From Dehalococcoidia bacterium (GTDB lineage: Bacteria > Chloroflexota > Dehalococcoidia > Dehalococcoidales > RBG-16-60-22), in NCBI GenBank assembly GCA_030613665.1, contig JAUWLN010000013.1, positions 1 to 18,307 on the forward strand: a DNA stretch of 18,307 nucleotides, in the 5' to 3' direction. Positions 1-7,771 of this stretch are shown one piece after another. A program made the translations under genes and the position numbers. The stretch's first letter is position 1; each line of letters opens with the position of its first letter. Below the pieces are notes generated by a model. That model made no database searches. It worked only from the letters and a program-made list of their open reading frames with translations, and was not told the DNA's origin.

Positions 1-401
1 ATACCGCCCTCACCCTGACCGATTACCTCGGCGGTAATACCTGGCGGCGTGTCCTTCTCCATCCCATTCGTTATTATCACCAGGCTGCCGGCGCGAAGTC
101 GTTTACCTCTCCTGACCAGCGCCTCCCAGGTATCTTTCTCAAGTCGACGCAGGAGCAAGATTTCCACCCACCCGCCACCATCAACTTTCCGACCATAGAG
201 TCGAGCCGGTATGACCAGGCTCTCATTGAAAACGAGCACGTCGCCGTCACGAAGATAATCAGTGATTTCGTGAAAGCGGCGATGTGCTACCGGGCCACCG
301 GGGCGGTTCACCACCATCAGGCGGGAGTTATCCCGGGGCTCAACCGGAGTCTGCGCGATGAGTTCCTGAGGGAGTACATAGTCGAAATCGCTCGTTTTCA
401 T
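1..401 (-). CDS. queA: S-adenosylmethionine:tRNA ribosyltransferase-isomerase, N-terminal part (runs off window)
   Basis: I translated the minus strand from an ATG at 401-399. The reading frame stays open to base 1, so about 133 N-terminal residues are present and the remaining roughly 200 lie outside the window. QueA transfers and rearranges the ribosyl part of SAM onto preQ1-modified tRNA, making epoxyqueuosine in the cytoplasm. The N-terminus has the family signature: FDYVLPQELIAQTPVEPRD, then SRLMVVNR, then a region reading DGDVLVFNESLVIPARL, then an EILLL core strand. The next stop-bounded frame upstream offers no better start, and I see no strong Shine-Dalgarno, so the start rests on the conserved MKTSDFDY opening. 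It lies 115 bases downstream of metF on the same strand and could be read through from that operon. No terminator is visible between them. Confidence 0.93.
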   Translation of the reverse strand, partial: MKTSDFDYVLPQELIAQTPVEPRDNSRLMVVNRPGGPVAHRRFHEITDYLRDGDVLVFNESLVIPARLYGRKVDGGGWVEILLLRRLEKDTWEALVRRGKRLRAGSLVIITNGMEKDTPPGITAEVIGQGEGG

Positions 402-516
402 AGCAACGGGACCAGGGTAAAAGACATTCCACTACATCCTACCGTAATAGCAGAAAAAAGGCGAAAAGGTGCCAATGTTTATAAGAAGGGGCGAAATGCG
501 AGCAGAACTTAACGGC

Positions 517-1434
517 TTAAACCACCGGCCTGGGCATCAGGCCCGACTTCTCCACGACCTCCGGGACGATATCCTCCCAGCTTACCGCCATGATGTGGAT
601 ACCGTGTATCCCCGGCATATCCTTCAACTGCTCGATGATTTCCAGAATGATTTTCACTCCCTCTTCTTTGGGAGCTTCCGATTTTTCCATCCTGGTCACG
701 ATTTCATCAGGCACAGCTATGCCCGGAACATAGTCCCGCATGTAACGGGCCATACCGGCGGAGCGGATGGGAATGACACCAGCCATTATATGCACCTGTT
801 TGTCCAGTCCTTTTTCCGTAAGCATTGCCATCCATTGAGCGAACTTGGAGACGTCATAGACGGCCTGTGTCTGAATAAAATCGGCGCCGGCTTTTATTTT
901 CTTGGCCAGCCGGTTCACGCGGTACTCAAACGGGTCGGCAAAGGGATTGGCGGCAGCCCCGATGAACAAAGGCACCTCCCCGGAAACATCCTCGCCGGAG
1001 ATGAATTTCTTCTCGTCGCGCATTATTTTGAGCGTCTGAAGCAGCTGAATAGAGTCGATATCGAAAACGCCCTTGGCCCCGGGATGGGTGCCGAATTTCT
1101 GGTGGTCGCCGGAAAGGCAGAGAATATTACCGATACCCAGAGCAACCGCACCGAGCACATCGCCCTGCAGTGCCAGCCGGTTCCGGTCGCGCACGACCAT
1201 CTGCAGCACCGGCTCAATGCCCTGCTGCTTCAGGAGCAGGCAGCCCGCGACGCTGGACATGCGCACGATGGCGGTCTGGTTATCGGTGACATTCACCGCA
1301 TCGCAGCAGTGGCGTAACAGCTCGCCTTTCTTCCGTATCGCCTCGGCGCTGGTACCTTTGGGCGGTCCGGCCTCCGCGGTCACGGCAAACTTGCCGCTCG
1401 TCAGTATCCGTTCCAGTTTCGTTCCGGCTTTCAT
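517..1434 (-). CDS. metF: Methylenetetrahydrofolate reductase, MetF subunit
   Basis: This 305-residue protein belongs to the MetF flavoprotein family, which reduces 5,10-methylene-THF to 5-methyl-THF in an FAD-containing TIM barrel. Visible family features are the opening strand FAVTAEAGPPKG (catalytic-type Glu near residue 21), a VNVTDNQ strand near residue 50, ILCLSGDH near residue 107 and a GADFIQTQAVYD strand near residue 185. The length matches short bacterial and acetogen MetF. ATG at 1434 is preceded by GGAGG at a 7-base spacing. The gene starts 10 bases after metV ends, so the two are surely co-transcribed. In acetogens the MetF partner of MetV is not a direct NADH enzyme on its own and takes electrons through MetV. 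The neighbouring nuoEF-type genes suggest that arrangement here. The methionine-synthesis role is an alternative, but the context favours the Wood-Ljungdahl methyl branch. Confidence 0.93.
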   Translation of the reverse strand: MKAGTKLERILTSGKFAVTAEAGPPKGTSAEAIRKKGELLRHCCDAVNVTDNQTAIVRMSSVAGCLLLKQQGIEPVLQMVVRDRNRLALQGDVLGAVALGIGNILCLSGDHQKFGTHPGAKGVFDIDSIQLLQTLKIMRDEKKFISGEDVSGEVPLFIGAAANPFADPFEYRVNRLAKKIKAGADFIQTQAVYDVSKFAQWMAMLTEKGLDKQVHIMAGVIPIRSAGMARYMRDYVPGIAVPDEIVTRMEKSEAPKEEGVKIILEIIEQLKDMPGIHGIHIMAVSWEDIVPEVVEKSGLMPRPVV

Positions 1435-1444
1435 TCTTTACCTC

Positions 1445-2122
1445 CTATGAGGTAGTGGTGCACTCTGCCTCCGCATCTATCTTCCTCGGCCCACCGGTGA
1501 CACTCACACTCCAATCTTTACAGGGTTCGATTTCTTTCATTTCATCCAGCCGCCCCATCTCAGACAGGCGGTCGTAGATAAGCTGCCAGGCGCAGGGAAC
1601 ATCTTCCGAAATCTCGCATTTACCACCCGACGAGCCGCCGCAGGGCCCGTTCAGCAGGCTCTTGGAACAGCGGACCAGCGGGCAGATGGCCGCCGTCCTC
1701 CCGAGTACGCAACTGCCACACTGCAGGCACACCTCGGTGAAGTGCCCCGGGCTGTCCTCCATACCGATAAACATGGTATTCAATGCGGGATATACCGGCT
1801 TTTTATCCTTCAAGTGCAGGGCTATCATCTGCACGCCAATGGCGCAGGTCATCGCCAGCACGCAATCGGCCTCTTTTATCCGCCCCGCCTCCTCCTCCAG
1901 CGCATATTTGGTCAGCTCATCGCAGGCGGTGGGAATTATCATCCAGCCGGTGACCTTTTTGCCATTGCCCTCGAGCTTCTCCTTCATCCCCAGAACTTCG
2001 GACTTCCCGCCGGTGTGGCACATGGTAGCGCAGGTGCCGCAGCCGATGATATACACCCCCCGGCATTTTTCAAGATAACCCATCACCTCTTCGGCCGGTT
2101 TGCTGCTGGTAATCGTCTTCAT
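1445..2122 (-). CDS. metV: MetV-type Fe-S/zinc subunit of methylene-THF reductase
   Basis: This 225-residue cysteine-rich protein resembles the family named for the methylenetetrahydrofolate reductase C-terminal domain, known as MetV in acetogens. Cysteines cluster at residues 20, 28, 31 and 35 (GCGTCATMC) and again at 132, 135, 138, 147, 152, 161, 169 and 177 (CLQCGSC, AAICPLVRC, NGPCGG). These are suited to Fe-S and zinc binding. Known biology: MetV binds MetF and relays electrons to its FAD. ATG at 2122 has GGAGG 9 bases upstream. The gene follows nuoF by 12 bases and precedes metF by 10. This close coupling to both a diaphorase and metF supports an electron-transfer role between them. Which clusters the cysteines actually ligate cannot be told from sequence. 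Confidence 0.88.
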   Translation of the reverse strand: MKTITSSKPAEEVMGYLEKCRGVYIIGCGTCATMCHTGGKSEVLGMKEKLEGNGKKVTGWMIIPTACDELTKYALEEEAGRIKEADCVLAMTCAIGVQMIALHLKDKKPVYPALNTMFIGMEDSPGHFTEVCLQCGSCVLGRTAAICPLVRCSKSLLNGPCGGSSGGKCEISEDVPCAWQLIYDRLSEMGRLDEMKEIEPCKDWSVSVTGGPRKIDAEAECTTTS

Positions 2123-2134
2123 CCTTGTCCCTCC

Positions 2135-3331
2135 TTACTTGGCCACCCTACTCTCGTACTCAGCGCGGAAGTGCTGCAGGCTGTCCATGACCGGATTGGG
2201 TGCCGCCTGACCGAGACCGCACAGGGAAGAGAGCATCATGGCGCTGGAAAGGTCTTCCAGGTTCTGCAGTTCTTTTAACGAACCTTCACCCCTGTGAAAT
2301 TTGCCCAGTACCTCCGCCATCACCTCGGTTCCCTGGCGACAGGGAGTGCACTTGCCGCAGGACTCCTCGGCCAGAAACTCCATGGTACGGTGGACAATAT
2401 CAATAACATCACGGCTCTCGTTGTAGACGGTGACCGCTCCCGCACCCAGCACCGTCTCGAAAGCCAGAGGGGTATCTATTTGCGCGCAGGGCAATATCCT
2501 GCCGGTGGCACCGCCAATCTGAACCAGTTTAACTCCCTTCGCCATCGCCAGTTCTTCTACCAGCTCCCGCAGAGGGCTGCCCAGCACCATTTCATACACG
2601 CCGGGCTTCTCCACATCGCCGCAAACGGAGAATACTTTGGTACCCTTGCTCCGCTCCGTGCCCATCCGGCTGAACCAGTCGGCGCCGTTCAGGACTATCG
2701 GCGGGATATTCATCAGCGTTTCCACGTTGTTGATGATGGTCGGCTTTCCCCAGAGACCGAAGGTGGTGGGGAAGGGGGGTCTATAGCGTGCTTCTCCTCT
2801 TTTCCCTTCAATGGAATCCATCAGCGCCGACTCCTCGCCGCAGATATAAGCACCGGCACCCTCACGTATTTCCAGGTTGAAACCGTCGAGAAACCCTTTT
2901 TCCTTTGCCCGGTCAACGGCATTTTGCAAGTGCTGGAGGAGAAAGTGGTACTCGGCACGCAGGTAGATGTAACCCTGCTTCGCCCCGATGGCGCGACCGG
3001 CAATGAGTATCCCTTCAATGAGCGTATAGGGGTCTCTCTCCAGGATATAACGGTCCTTGAACGTGCCTACCTCGCCTTCATCGGCGTTGCAGATAACGTA
3101 CTTTTCATCCCCGGGCGCGGTGCGGGCGCCCTCCCATTTTATGCCGCAGGGAAAACCGGCCCCGCCCCGACCCCTCAGCCCGGAAGCTTTTATCTCATCG
3201 GTTATCTGTTCCGGGGTCATTTCACCACGAGCTTTCGCCAGAGCCTGGAAGCCGCCGTTTTCCAGGCAGCTTTCAATCCGCTCCGGGTCGATGACATCGC
3301 AGTTTTTCAGTACTATTCGCTGCTGCGGCAC
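2135..3331 (-). CDS. nuoF: NuoF/HoxF-like NADH-binding flavoprotein subunit
   Basis: This 398-residue protein has the NADH- and FMN-binding fold of complex I subunit NuoF and of HoxF/HydB. The glycine-rich loop GRGGAGFP sits at residues 54-61 and is followed by KYVICNADEGEVGTFKDR. The GAGAYICGEESAL segment is at about 158-170. The 4Fe-4S ligands are in SCGKCTPCRQG (Cys325, 328, 331) with the fourth in SLCGLGQ (Cys371). It lacks the extra N-terminal thioredoxin-like and C-terminal ferredoxin domains of the bifurcating HydB, so it is the minimal form. GTG at 3331 is chosen because GGAGG lies 8 bases upstream and the family N-terminus fits. It is 16 bases after nuoE. Its probable job is oxidising NADH and passing electrons, via the neighbouring Fe-S proteins, to MetV/MetF. 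The reverse direction is also possible. Confidence 0.93.
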   Translation of the reverse strand: MPQQRIVLKNCDVIDPERIESCLENGGFQALAKARGEMTPEQITDEIKASGLRGRGGAGFPCGIKWEGARTAPGDEKYVICNADEGEVGTFKDRYILERDPYTLIEGILIAGRAIGAKQGYIYLRAEYHFLLQHLQNAVDRAKEKGFLDGFNLEIREGAGAYICGEESALMDSIEGKRGEARYRPPFPTTFGLWGKPTIINNVETLMNIPPIVLNGADWFSRMGTERSKGTKVFSVCGDVEKPGVYEMVLGSPLRELVEELAMAKGVKLVQIGGATGRILPCAQIDTPLAFETVLGAGAVTVYNESRDVIDIVHRTMEFLAEESCGKCTPCRQGTEVMAEVLGKFHRGEGSLKELQNLEDLSSAMMLSSLCGLGQAAPNPVMDSLQHFRAEYESRVAK

Positions 3332-3347
3332 GAGCCAGCCTCCTGGA

Positions 3348-3788
3348 CTATTTGTAAGCTCCTAAGATTTTCTTTATCTTCCCTGGTGTTAAATCAACGT
3401 GAGGGTCCTGATTGATGAGCATGGCCGGGGCATGATCGCAAAGGCCGATGCAGTTGGCCAGCTCGAACGTGAACCGGCCGTCGGGCGTTGTCTCGTCAAG
3501 GCCAATGCCAAGTTCTTTCTCCACCGCTTCCATAATCATTTCCGCACTCTTGAGATAGCAGGGCAGGCTCCGGCAGACCCGGATAACGTTCCTGCCCAGC
3601 GGTTTCGTGGAAAGAAATGAATAAAAACTGGCGACCCCGTAGACTTCATGGATTGGTATAGCCAGCGATTCAGCCAGCTCGATGATAGCCTCTTCCGACA
3701 CGTGGCCATAACGGAGCTGCACCTCTTTCAGGCGCTCCACAAGGTCGGCCCGGTCCTTGGGCGGTGTTATGACTCCTCTTCCCGCCAT
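3348..3788 (-). CDS. nuoE: NuoE/HoxE-like 2Fe-2S thioredoxin-fold subunit
   Basis: This 146-residue protein of normal NuoE length carries one 2Fe-2S cluster on a thioredoxin-like fold. The ligands are clear: CRSLPC (Cys72, Cys77) and CIGLC (Cys113, Cys117), the standard C-x4-C and C-x3-C pattern. An N-terminal helical region and the conserved HEVYGVASFYSFL precede the cluster domain. ATG at 3788 has GGAG 8 bases upstream. It starts 18 bases after the NuoG-like gene and is followed by nuoF after 16 bases. In complex I and Hox/Hyd enzymes this subunit docks on NuoF, so it should form the diaphorase core here. Confidence 0.93.
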   Translation of the reverse strand: MAGRGVITPPKDRADLVERLKEVQLRYGHVSEEAIIELAESLAIPIHEVYGVASFYSFLSTKPLGRNVIRVCRSLPCYLKSAEMIMEAVEKELGIGLDETTPDGRFTFELANCIGLCDHAPAMLINQDPHVDLTPGKIKKILGAYK

Positions 3789-3806
3789 TTCACCATCTCC
3801 GATAGC

Positions 3807-4487
3807 TCAGCCCTTAATAATAAGCGCTCTATCCGCCCTCTCCTCTCCCGTTTTCCTTGCCTTCTGCAATGCCCCCGATGGGCATATCTCGATACAGGCA
3901 TCACAGTTCTCGCAGGATTCACTGCCCAGCGGCTGGTCATGGCCGTGAACCACTTTGCTGTCAAAACCACGATACGCCACGCCGAAAAGCGGCTCACCAC
4001 CCAGGCTTTTGCAGACAGCAACGCACCGCCAGCACTGCACGCACTTGGACATGTCGCGGAGTATCCCTGAGTTCTCATCCTCGACCGGATAGTAGTGTTT
4101 CCGGGTTCTGAAGCGCGGCAGCCCTATTTCCAGGTCAGCGGCAATCCGTCGCAGCTCACAGATATTGGCCTTGTCACAGATCAGGCAGGCATCAGGGTGG
4201 CTGGCCAGCATCAGTTCGACCAGCACCTTCCGCGTGGCAATCACCTTTGGTGAATGGGTCTGTACGACCATGCCTTCGGCAACCGGGGTATGGCAGGAGC
4301 CGACCAGCGTCCGCGAGCCTTCCACCTCAACAACGCAAAGTCGGCAGGCCCCGATGGGCGGCAGGTCCGGGATATGACACAGGGTTGGAATATCAATGCC
4401 GTTTTCCCCGGCCACCTCCAGGATGGTCATGCCGGGACGGCCGCTCACCTCTTTGTCATTTATGGTCAGGTTTATCTTTTTCTCCAC
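3807..4487 (-). CDS. NuoG N-terminal / HoxU-like Fe-S protein (2Fe-2S plus 4Fe-4S clusters)
   Basis: This 226-residue protein matches only the electron-transfer head of NuoG, as in HoxU. Cys37, 48, 51 and 65 form a plant-type 2Fe-2S site. His97, Cys101, 104 and 110 form the His-Cys3 4Fe-4S site (HPDACLICDKANIC). Two ferredoxin-type CxxCxxCxxxC motifs follow (CVQCWRCVAVC and CENCDACIEIC). The molybdopterin-like domain of full NuoG is absent; the protein stops soon after the second ferredoxin motif. The start is GTG at 4487: an in-frame stop lies six codons upstream, and AGG sits 6 bases before the GTG. It is the first gene of the operon and lies 18 bases before nuoE. The role is inferred as an electron wire between NuoF/E and MetV. 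HydA-like or formate-dehydrogenase partners outside the window cannot be excluded. Confidence 0.9.
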   Translation of the reverse strand: MEKKINLTINDKEVSGRPGMTILEVAGENGIDIPTLCHIPDLPPIGACRLCVVEVEGSRTLVGSCHTPVAEGMVVQTHSPKVIATRKVLVELMLASHPDACLICDKANICELRRIAADLEIGLPRFRTRKHYYPVEDENSGILRDMSKCVQCWRCVAVCKSLGGEPLFGVAYRGFDSKVVHGHDQPLGSESCENCDACIEICPSGALQKARKTGEERADRALIIKG

Positions 4488-4520
4488 CTTGAACCTGTAC
4501 GGTTATTTGTTTTAACATTC

Positions 4521-4546
4521 CGGGGTGCACGCAAATAAGCACCCCG
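4521..4546. repeat. Perfect 8-bp inverted repeat in the metVF-operon leader
   Basis: CGGGGTGC at 4521-4528 pairs exactly with GCACCCCG at 4539-4546 around a 10-base A-rich loop. No T run follows on either strand, so it is a poor intrinsic terminator. If the minus-strand promoter proposed nearby is real, the hairpin lies in the roughly 70-base leader of the reductase operon. It could be an operator, an attenuating stem or an mRNA-stability element. Confidence 0.55.
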
Positions 4547-4564
4547 TATTCTATAATGATAACT

Positions 4565-4593
4565 ATTATGCTACCACAGAGCTATTTCGTCCA
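4565..4593 (-). promoter_or_regulatory. Candidate promoter of the NuoG-like/nuoEF/metVF operon
   Basis: On the minus strand a TGGACG box (4593-4588) and a CATAAT box (4570-4565) are separated by exactly 17 bases. Transcription would begin near 4558, about 70 bases before the GTG at 4487. The match is partial, 4 of 6 for the -35 and 5 of 6 for the -10. Confidence 0.4.
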
Positions 4594-4631
4594 CAAGTCC
4601 CTGCGGGGAAAACGCTGTTACGCTCGACTGT

Positions 4632-4659
4632 TTGCCGTTGAATTTCCCACTGTGATAAA
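4632..4659 (+). promoter_or_regulatory. Candidate promoter of surE
   Basis: TTGCCG (4632-4637) and GATAAA (4654-4659) are separated by 16 bases, with a TGT extended -10 just before the second box. The expected start point, near 4666, is only about 10 bases from the ATG, and no Shine-Dalgarno is visible. The message would be nearly leaderless. Confidence 0.4.
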
Positions 4660-4675
4660 CTCTTAATGATTCCCC

Positions 4676-5461
4676 ATGAAGATTCTGGTAACCAATGACG
4701 ATGGTATTTCCGCCGATGGCCTGTGGATACTGGTACGGGAACTGACCAGCATCGCTGAGGTGGTGGTCGTGGCGCCGGATAGAGAGCAGAGCGCCAGCGG
4801 CACCGCGGTGACACTCTGGGAGCCGCTGCGGATAAGGCAGGCGAAGCCGGTGGTCCAGGGCGTTGAAGCGTACACCGTGGAAGGTACGCCATCAGACAGC
4901 GTCCTGCTGGCGCTGGGCAGCCTGGTAAAAAGCAAAATCGACCTCGTTATTTCGGGGATTAACTGGGGGTTGAACCTGGGGGATGATATTTACATCTCGG
5001 GAACGGTAAGCGCGGCTCTTCAGGGTTATCTGCACGGCTACCCCGCACTCGCTGTCTCCACCGAACGAGATAGTGAGTTCGGTTTTCAGATAGCGGCCAG
5101 GCTGGCCACCCTGCTGGCGGGACGAATGAACGCCAGTCCGCCACCCAATAATCTATTTCTCAACATCAACGTGCCCAATGTGCCGCTGGATAAAATCGGC
5201 CGCATACAGGTCGCTGAGCTGGCCAACGAGAGCCATATCAACACCGTCACCGAGGGAAATGATGGCAAGCGGAACTACTACTGGCTGGTGCGACAACGAA
5301 AGGACGGCAGCCAGGCCCGGAAAACGGATATCTGGGCAGTGGACCACGGCGATATATCCATAACCCCCCTTTTCACCCGCTTGCCCGCCAGAAAACTGTC
5401 CGGGATGCTGGATAAACTCTGTTCCGGTTTGCTTGAAGAGTTAACCGGGTCTGCCGCGTAG
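4676..5461 (+). CDS. surE: 5'/3'-nucleotidase SurE
   Basis: This 261-residue cytoplasmic phosphatase of the SurE family dephosphorylates nucleoside monophosphates using a divalent metal. The signature elements are in order: NDDG at 7-10 (metal-binding Asp8, Asp9), APDREQSASG at 33-42 with ligand Ser39, VEGTPSDSV at 68-76, and SGINWGLNLGDD from 93 with ligand Asn96, followed by the YISGTVSAALQG loop. The length is normal. The ATG at 4676 gives the conserved MKILVTNDDG opening. acpS follows after 7 bases, so they form an operon. The regulatory region is shared with the divergent metVF operon. No odd residues are seen in the active site. Confidence 0.95.
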   Translation: MKILVTNDDGISADGLWILVRELTSIAEVVVVAPDREQSASGTAVTLWEPLRIRQAKPVVQGVEAYTVEGTPSDSVLLALGSLVKSKIDLVISGINWGLNLGDDIYISGTVSAALQGYLHGYPALAVSTERDSEFGFQIAARLATLLAGRMNASPPPNNLFLNINVPNVPLDKIGRIQVAELANESHINTVTEGNDGKRNYYWLVRQRKDGSQARKTDIWAVDHGDISITPLFTRLPARKLSGMLDKLCSGLLEELTGSAA

Positions 5462-5468
5462 AGAAATC

Positions 5469-5864
5469 ATGTCGCATTATATTGGCGTCGATATTATTGA
5501 AATAGGGCGGATTAAAGAGGCGGTAGAGAGCTGGGGAGAGAGGTTTCTCAGACGCGTCTACACCGAATCAGAGCTGGCGGCGTACCGCAACAAGCCGTCG
5601 TCGCTGGCGGCCCGCTTTGCCTGCAAGGAAGCGGTCATGAAGCTCCTGGGTACAGGCAGAATTGGCGTCGGTTGGCGAGAAGTTGAGACCCTGTCTCATC
5701 CGGGCGGTAAGCCACGGGTTAACCTGTACGGAAGGGCACAAAGTAAAGCAGACGAGATGGGCATAAAGGAGATTGCCGTCAGCCTTTCCCATTCCAAAGA
5801 ATATGCCATAGCCTACGTCAGTGCCGTCTCGGAGATAAATCGCTCGGAAAAACCAGACGACTAA
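5469..5864 (+). CDS. acpS: Holo-[acyl-carrier-protein] synthase
   Basis: This 131-residue protein is the AcpS-type phosphopantetheinyl transferase. It moves 4'-phosphopantetheine from CoA to apo-ACP, activating fatty-acid synthesis. GVDIIEIGRI near the N-terminus places metal ligand Asp8. RFACKEAVMKLLG carries Glu54. VSLSHSKEYAIAYV near the C-terminus is the third conserved block. The length is typical. The ATG at 5469 gives the usual MxxxIGxD opening. The gene lies 7 bases after surE and 18 bases before the transporter gene, so translational coupling is likely. Only a weak purine-rich stretch serves as ribosome-binding site. Confidence 0.94.
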   Translation: MSHYIGVDIIEIGRIKEAVESWGERFLRRVYTESELAAYRNKPSSLAARFACKEAVMKLLGTGRIGVGWREVETLSHPGGKPRVNLYGRAQSKADEMGIKEIAVSLSHSKEYAIAYVSAVSEINRSEKPDD

Positions 5865-5882
5865 TCAGGAAGAAACGTACTA

Positions 5883-7172
5883 TTGAGCGATACAGAAAAA
5901 ACACAGCCCGCTAGAAAACCCGGAATTTTCTATGGCTACTGGATGATTGCCATTGCGATACTTTCCCTTGGCCTTTTTTCTGGCAGCGGTGTCGGCGCTT
6001 TCAGCCTTTTTGTCACTAATCTGCAAGCCGCGTTTGGCTGGGGCCGGGGGGAAATCATGCTTGCTTTCACCATTTATTATCTGCTTACCGGCCTCGCCGC
6101 GCCACTGGTCGGCTGGCTGGTTGACCGCTACGGGGTAAGGGGAGTTATCGCGGGCGGCTCTCTGATTGCCGGCCTGGGTTTTGTATCACTATACTCCTTA
6201 CAAGGCCTGTGGCATTTTTATCTCGCCTACTTTTTTATCGGTATCGGCCATGCCGCCATCGGCCAGCTTTCGGCCAGCACCATGGTCTCTAACTGGTTCG
6301 TGAAGCGCCGCGGCACCGCCATTGGCATCATGTCCACCGGCATCGGCCTCGGCATACTGGTACTGGCACCGCTTATCGGGAGCTTTCTCATTCCCACCTT
6401 TGGCTGGAATATATCTTATGCCGCTCTGGGTCTATTCAACCTGTCTCTCATTCCGCTCGCTATATTCGTAGTCAGAACAAAACCGTCAGATATGGGGCTC
6501 AACCCTGATGGAGTTGTCTACGACAAGAGCCTTGCCGAAATGGAAGCTTCACGTATTACCACCGGCGGGCTCAACTTGAAAATGGCGCTGGGCACTTCCG
6601 CGTTCTGGTTTTTATGCATTGCCTTCTTATTCAATGGCTTCAGCGCCATGGGTGTTATCCAGAACCAGGTGCCCCACCTCCAGGATAGGGGATTCTCCCT
6701 GATATTAGCCTCCAGTGCGGTTACCGGTCTTGGCCTGGGAAGCGCCATTGGTAAATTCTTCTTCGGCTGGCTCTGCGATATAATTAAAGCCAAGCAGGCC
6801 TGCGCCCTCAGCCTCGCGCTTTTAGTTATCGCCACCATTGCCCTCATATTGATAAAGCCGGGAACACCTATGGCGATAATCTGGCTCTACGCGATTGTTC
6901 TCGGGCTGGGGTCCGGGGGCTGGCTGCCCACCATGGCCATGATGGTCAACCGTAACTTCGGCCCGGCTTCCTATGGCGCCATCTTCGGCATGATATCTCT
7001 GGCCCAGGCCATTGGCGTTGCCGCCGGCCCTCTGTTCGGGGGTTATATGTATGACACCATGAATACCTACCACTGGGCATTCATTATCATGGTGTCTCTG
7101 TACGCCATAGCCATCCCCGCTGTCCTGGCGGTGCGCCGGCCAAAATCACTGGCCGGAGTATTCCAGCTTTAA
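5883..7172 (+). CDS. Major facilitator superfamily transporter, OFA/monocarboxylate-porter-like
   Basis: This is a 429-residue protein with about 12 hydrophobic segments in two halves, separated by a polar loop around residues 195-235. The first half opens with the IFYGYWMIA motif seen in oxalate/formate and monocarboxylate-like MFS members. The loop between TM2 and TM3 reads GWLVDRYGVRGVI, the MFS signature. It should act in the inner membrane. The substrate cannot be told; a small carboxylate is a family-level guess. The chosen start is TTG at 5883, with GGAAG about 11 bases upstream. No ATG occurs before the one in the first membrane segment, which would truncate the protein. It follows acpS after 18 bases. 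A 7-bp perfect hairpin at 7136-7156 lies inside the last codons without a T run. Confidence 0.85.
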   Translation: MSDTEKTQPARKPGIFYGYWMIAIAILSLGLFSGSGVGAFSLFVTNLQAAFGWGRGEIMLAFTIYYLLTGLAAPLVGWLVDRYGVRGVIAGGSLIAGLGFVSLYSLQGLWHFYLAYFFIGIGHAAIGQLSASTMVSNWFVKRRGTAIGIMSTGIGLGILVLAPLIGSFLIPTFGWNISYAALGLFNLSLIPLAIFVVRTKPSDMGLNPDGVVYDKSLAEMEASRITTGGLNLKMALGTSAFWFLCIAFLFNGFSAMGVIQNQVPHLQDRGFSLILASSAVTGLGLGSAIGKFFFGWLCDIIKAKQACALSLALLVIATIALILIKPGTPMAIIWLYAIVLGLGSGGWLPTMAMMVNRNFGPASYGAIFGMISLAQAIGVAAGPLFGGYMYDTMNTYHWAFIIMVSLYAIAIPAVLAVRRPKSLAGVFQL

Positions 7173-7261
7173 TCCCACTCGCTGAATAAAAAAGGCCACG
7201 GCCCCTGAATACCTGCCGGATGGTGTTAATTAAACCGTCAATTAATGATAAGATAATATAA

Positions 7262-7738
7262 ATGATGCGCTTCCGGTGGAGACATATGGCACTTCCCCTC
7301 ACCTTCCTGCTCCTGTCCGTTGGCCTCGTCGTTTATTTTTACCCCCGACTTCCCGGGGAGGTAGCCTATCATTTCCAGGACGGCCTGCCCGACCGGTGGC
7401 TGAGCCGCGGCGCCACCACCGCCTGGCTGCTGGTGCCACAGTTCCTGCTGGCCGGACTGAGTGCCGCGGTTGTTCTGGGCGTAATCAGGCTGGGAAACCG
7501 CTTCCAGCTGACCGTAAACAAACGAGCCGAGACGGTGCTCCTGCTCATGGGCAACATGGTCGCCCTGCCGCAGCTTGTTCTCACCTTTGCAATGCTGTCC
7601 ATTTTCAGCTACAATTCGTACGGGATATACCTCATGCCTTTATGGATATTCGCCCTGATTGTCATGGGCCTCGGAGGTATCATCCTGGGAGCAGTCTTTT
7701 TCCTCGCCATACAGCAGGCTCTGGCAAGAAAGCTATAA
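7262..7738 (+). CDS. DUF1648-type small integral membrane protein
   Basis: This 158-residue protein has four predicted membrane segments (about 10-28, 55-75, 95-117 and 127-150). Between the first two is the motif YPRLPGEVAYHF, then DGLPDRW. This resembles the DUF1648 domain, whose members have a conserved LP...HF..G.P..W pattern and no established function; some are linked to SdpI-like immunity or sensing. The start is uncertain. ATG 7262 gives a positively charged lead (MMRFRWRH) but has no ribosome site. An in-frame ATG at 7286 has GGTGGAG 4 bases upstream. An 89-base gap separates it from the transporter gene, and glyS starts 33 bases after it, so the two may share a transcript. Confidence 0.7.
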   Translation: MMRFRWRHMALPLTFLLLSVGLVVYFYPRLPGEVAYHFQDGLPDRWLSRGATTAWLLVPQFLLAGLSAAVVLGVIRLGNRFQLTVNKRAETVLLLMGNMVALPQLVLTFAMLSIFSYNSYGIYLMPLWIFALIVMGLGGIILGAVFFLAIQQALARKL

Positions 7739-7771
7739 TTACCATACCGCATACATTAAGAGGTACTCGTA

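Noticed and set aside
469..1317. 282-residue plus-strand open frame
   Set aside because: It is antisense to metF; composition is His/Arg rich as expected of a shadow frame.
2294..3415. 373-residue plus-strand open frame
   Set aside because: It lies antisense to nuoF and has no family features; nuoF has all its motifs.
3348..4487. Part of a full respiratory complex I operon
   Set aside because: The NuoG-like protein lacks the large C-terminal domain, no membrane nuo genes occur, and metVF follow directly.
4561..4675. tRNA or riboswitch between the divergent operons
   Set aside because: No cloverleaf or known aptamer pattern could be made; only weak pairings such as GGGAAA with TTTCCC were found.
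7136..7156. Perfect 7-bp hairpin CCGGCCA...TGGCCGG at the 3' end of the transporter gene as a terminator
   Set aside because: It is inside the coding sequence and no T run follows. DUF1648 and glyS probably continue downstream.
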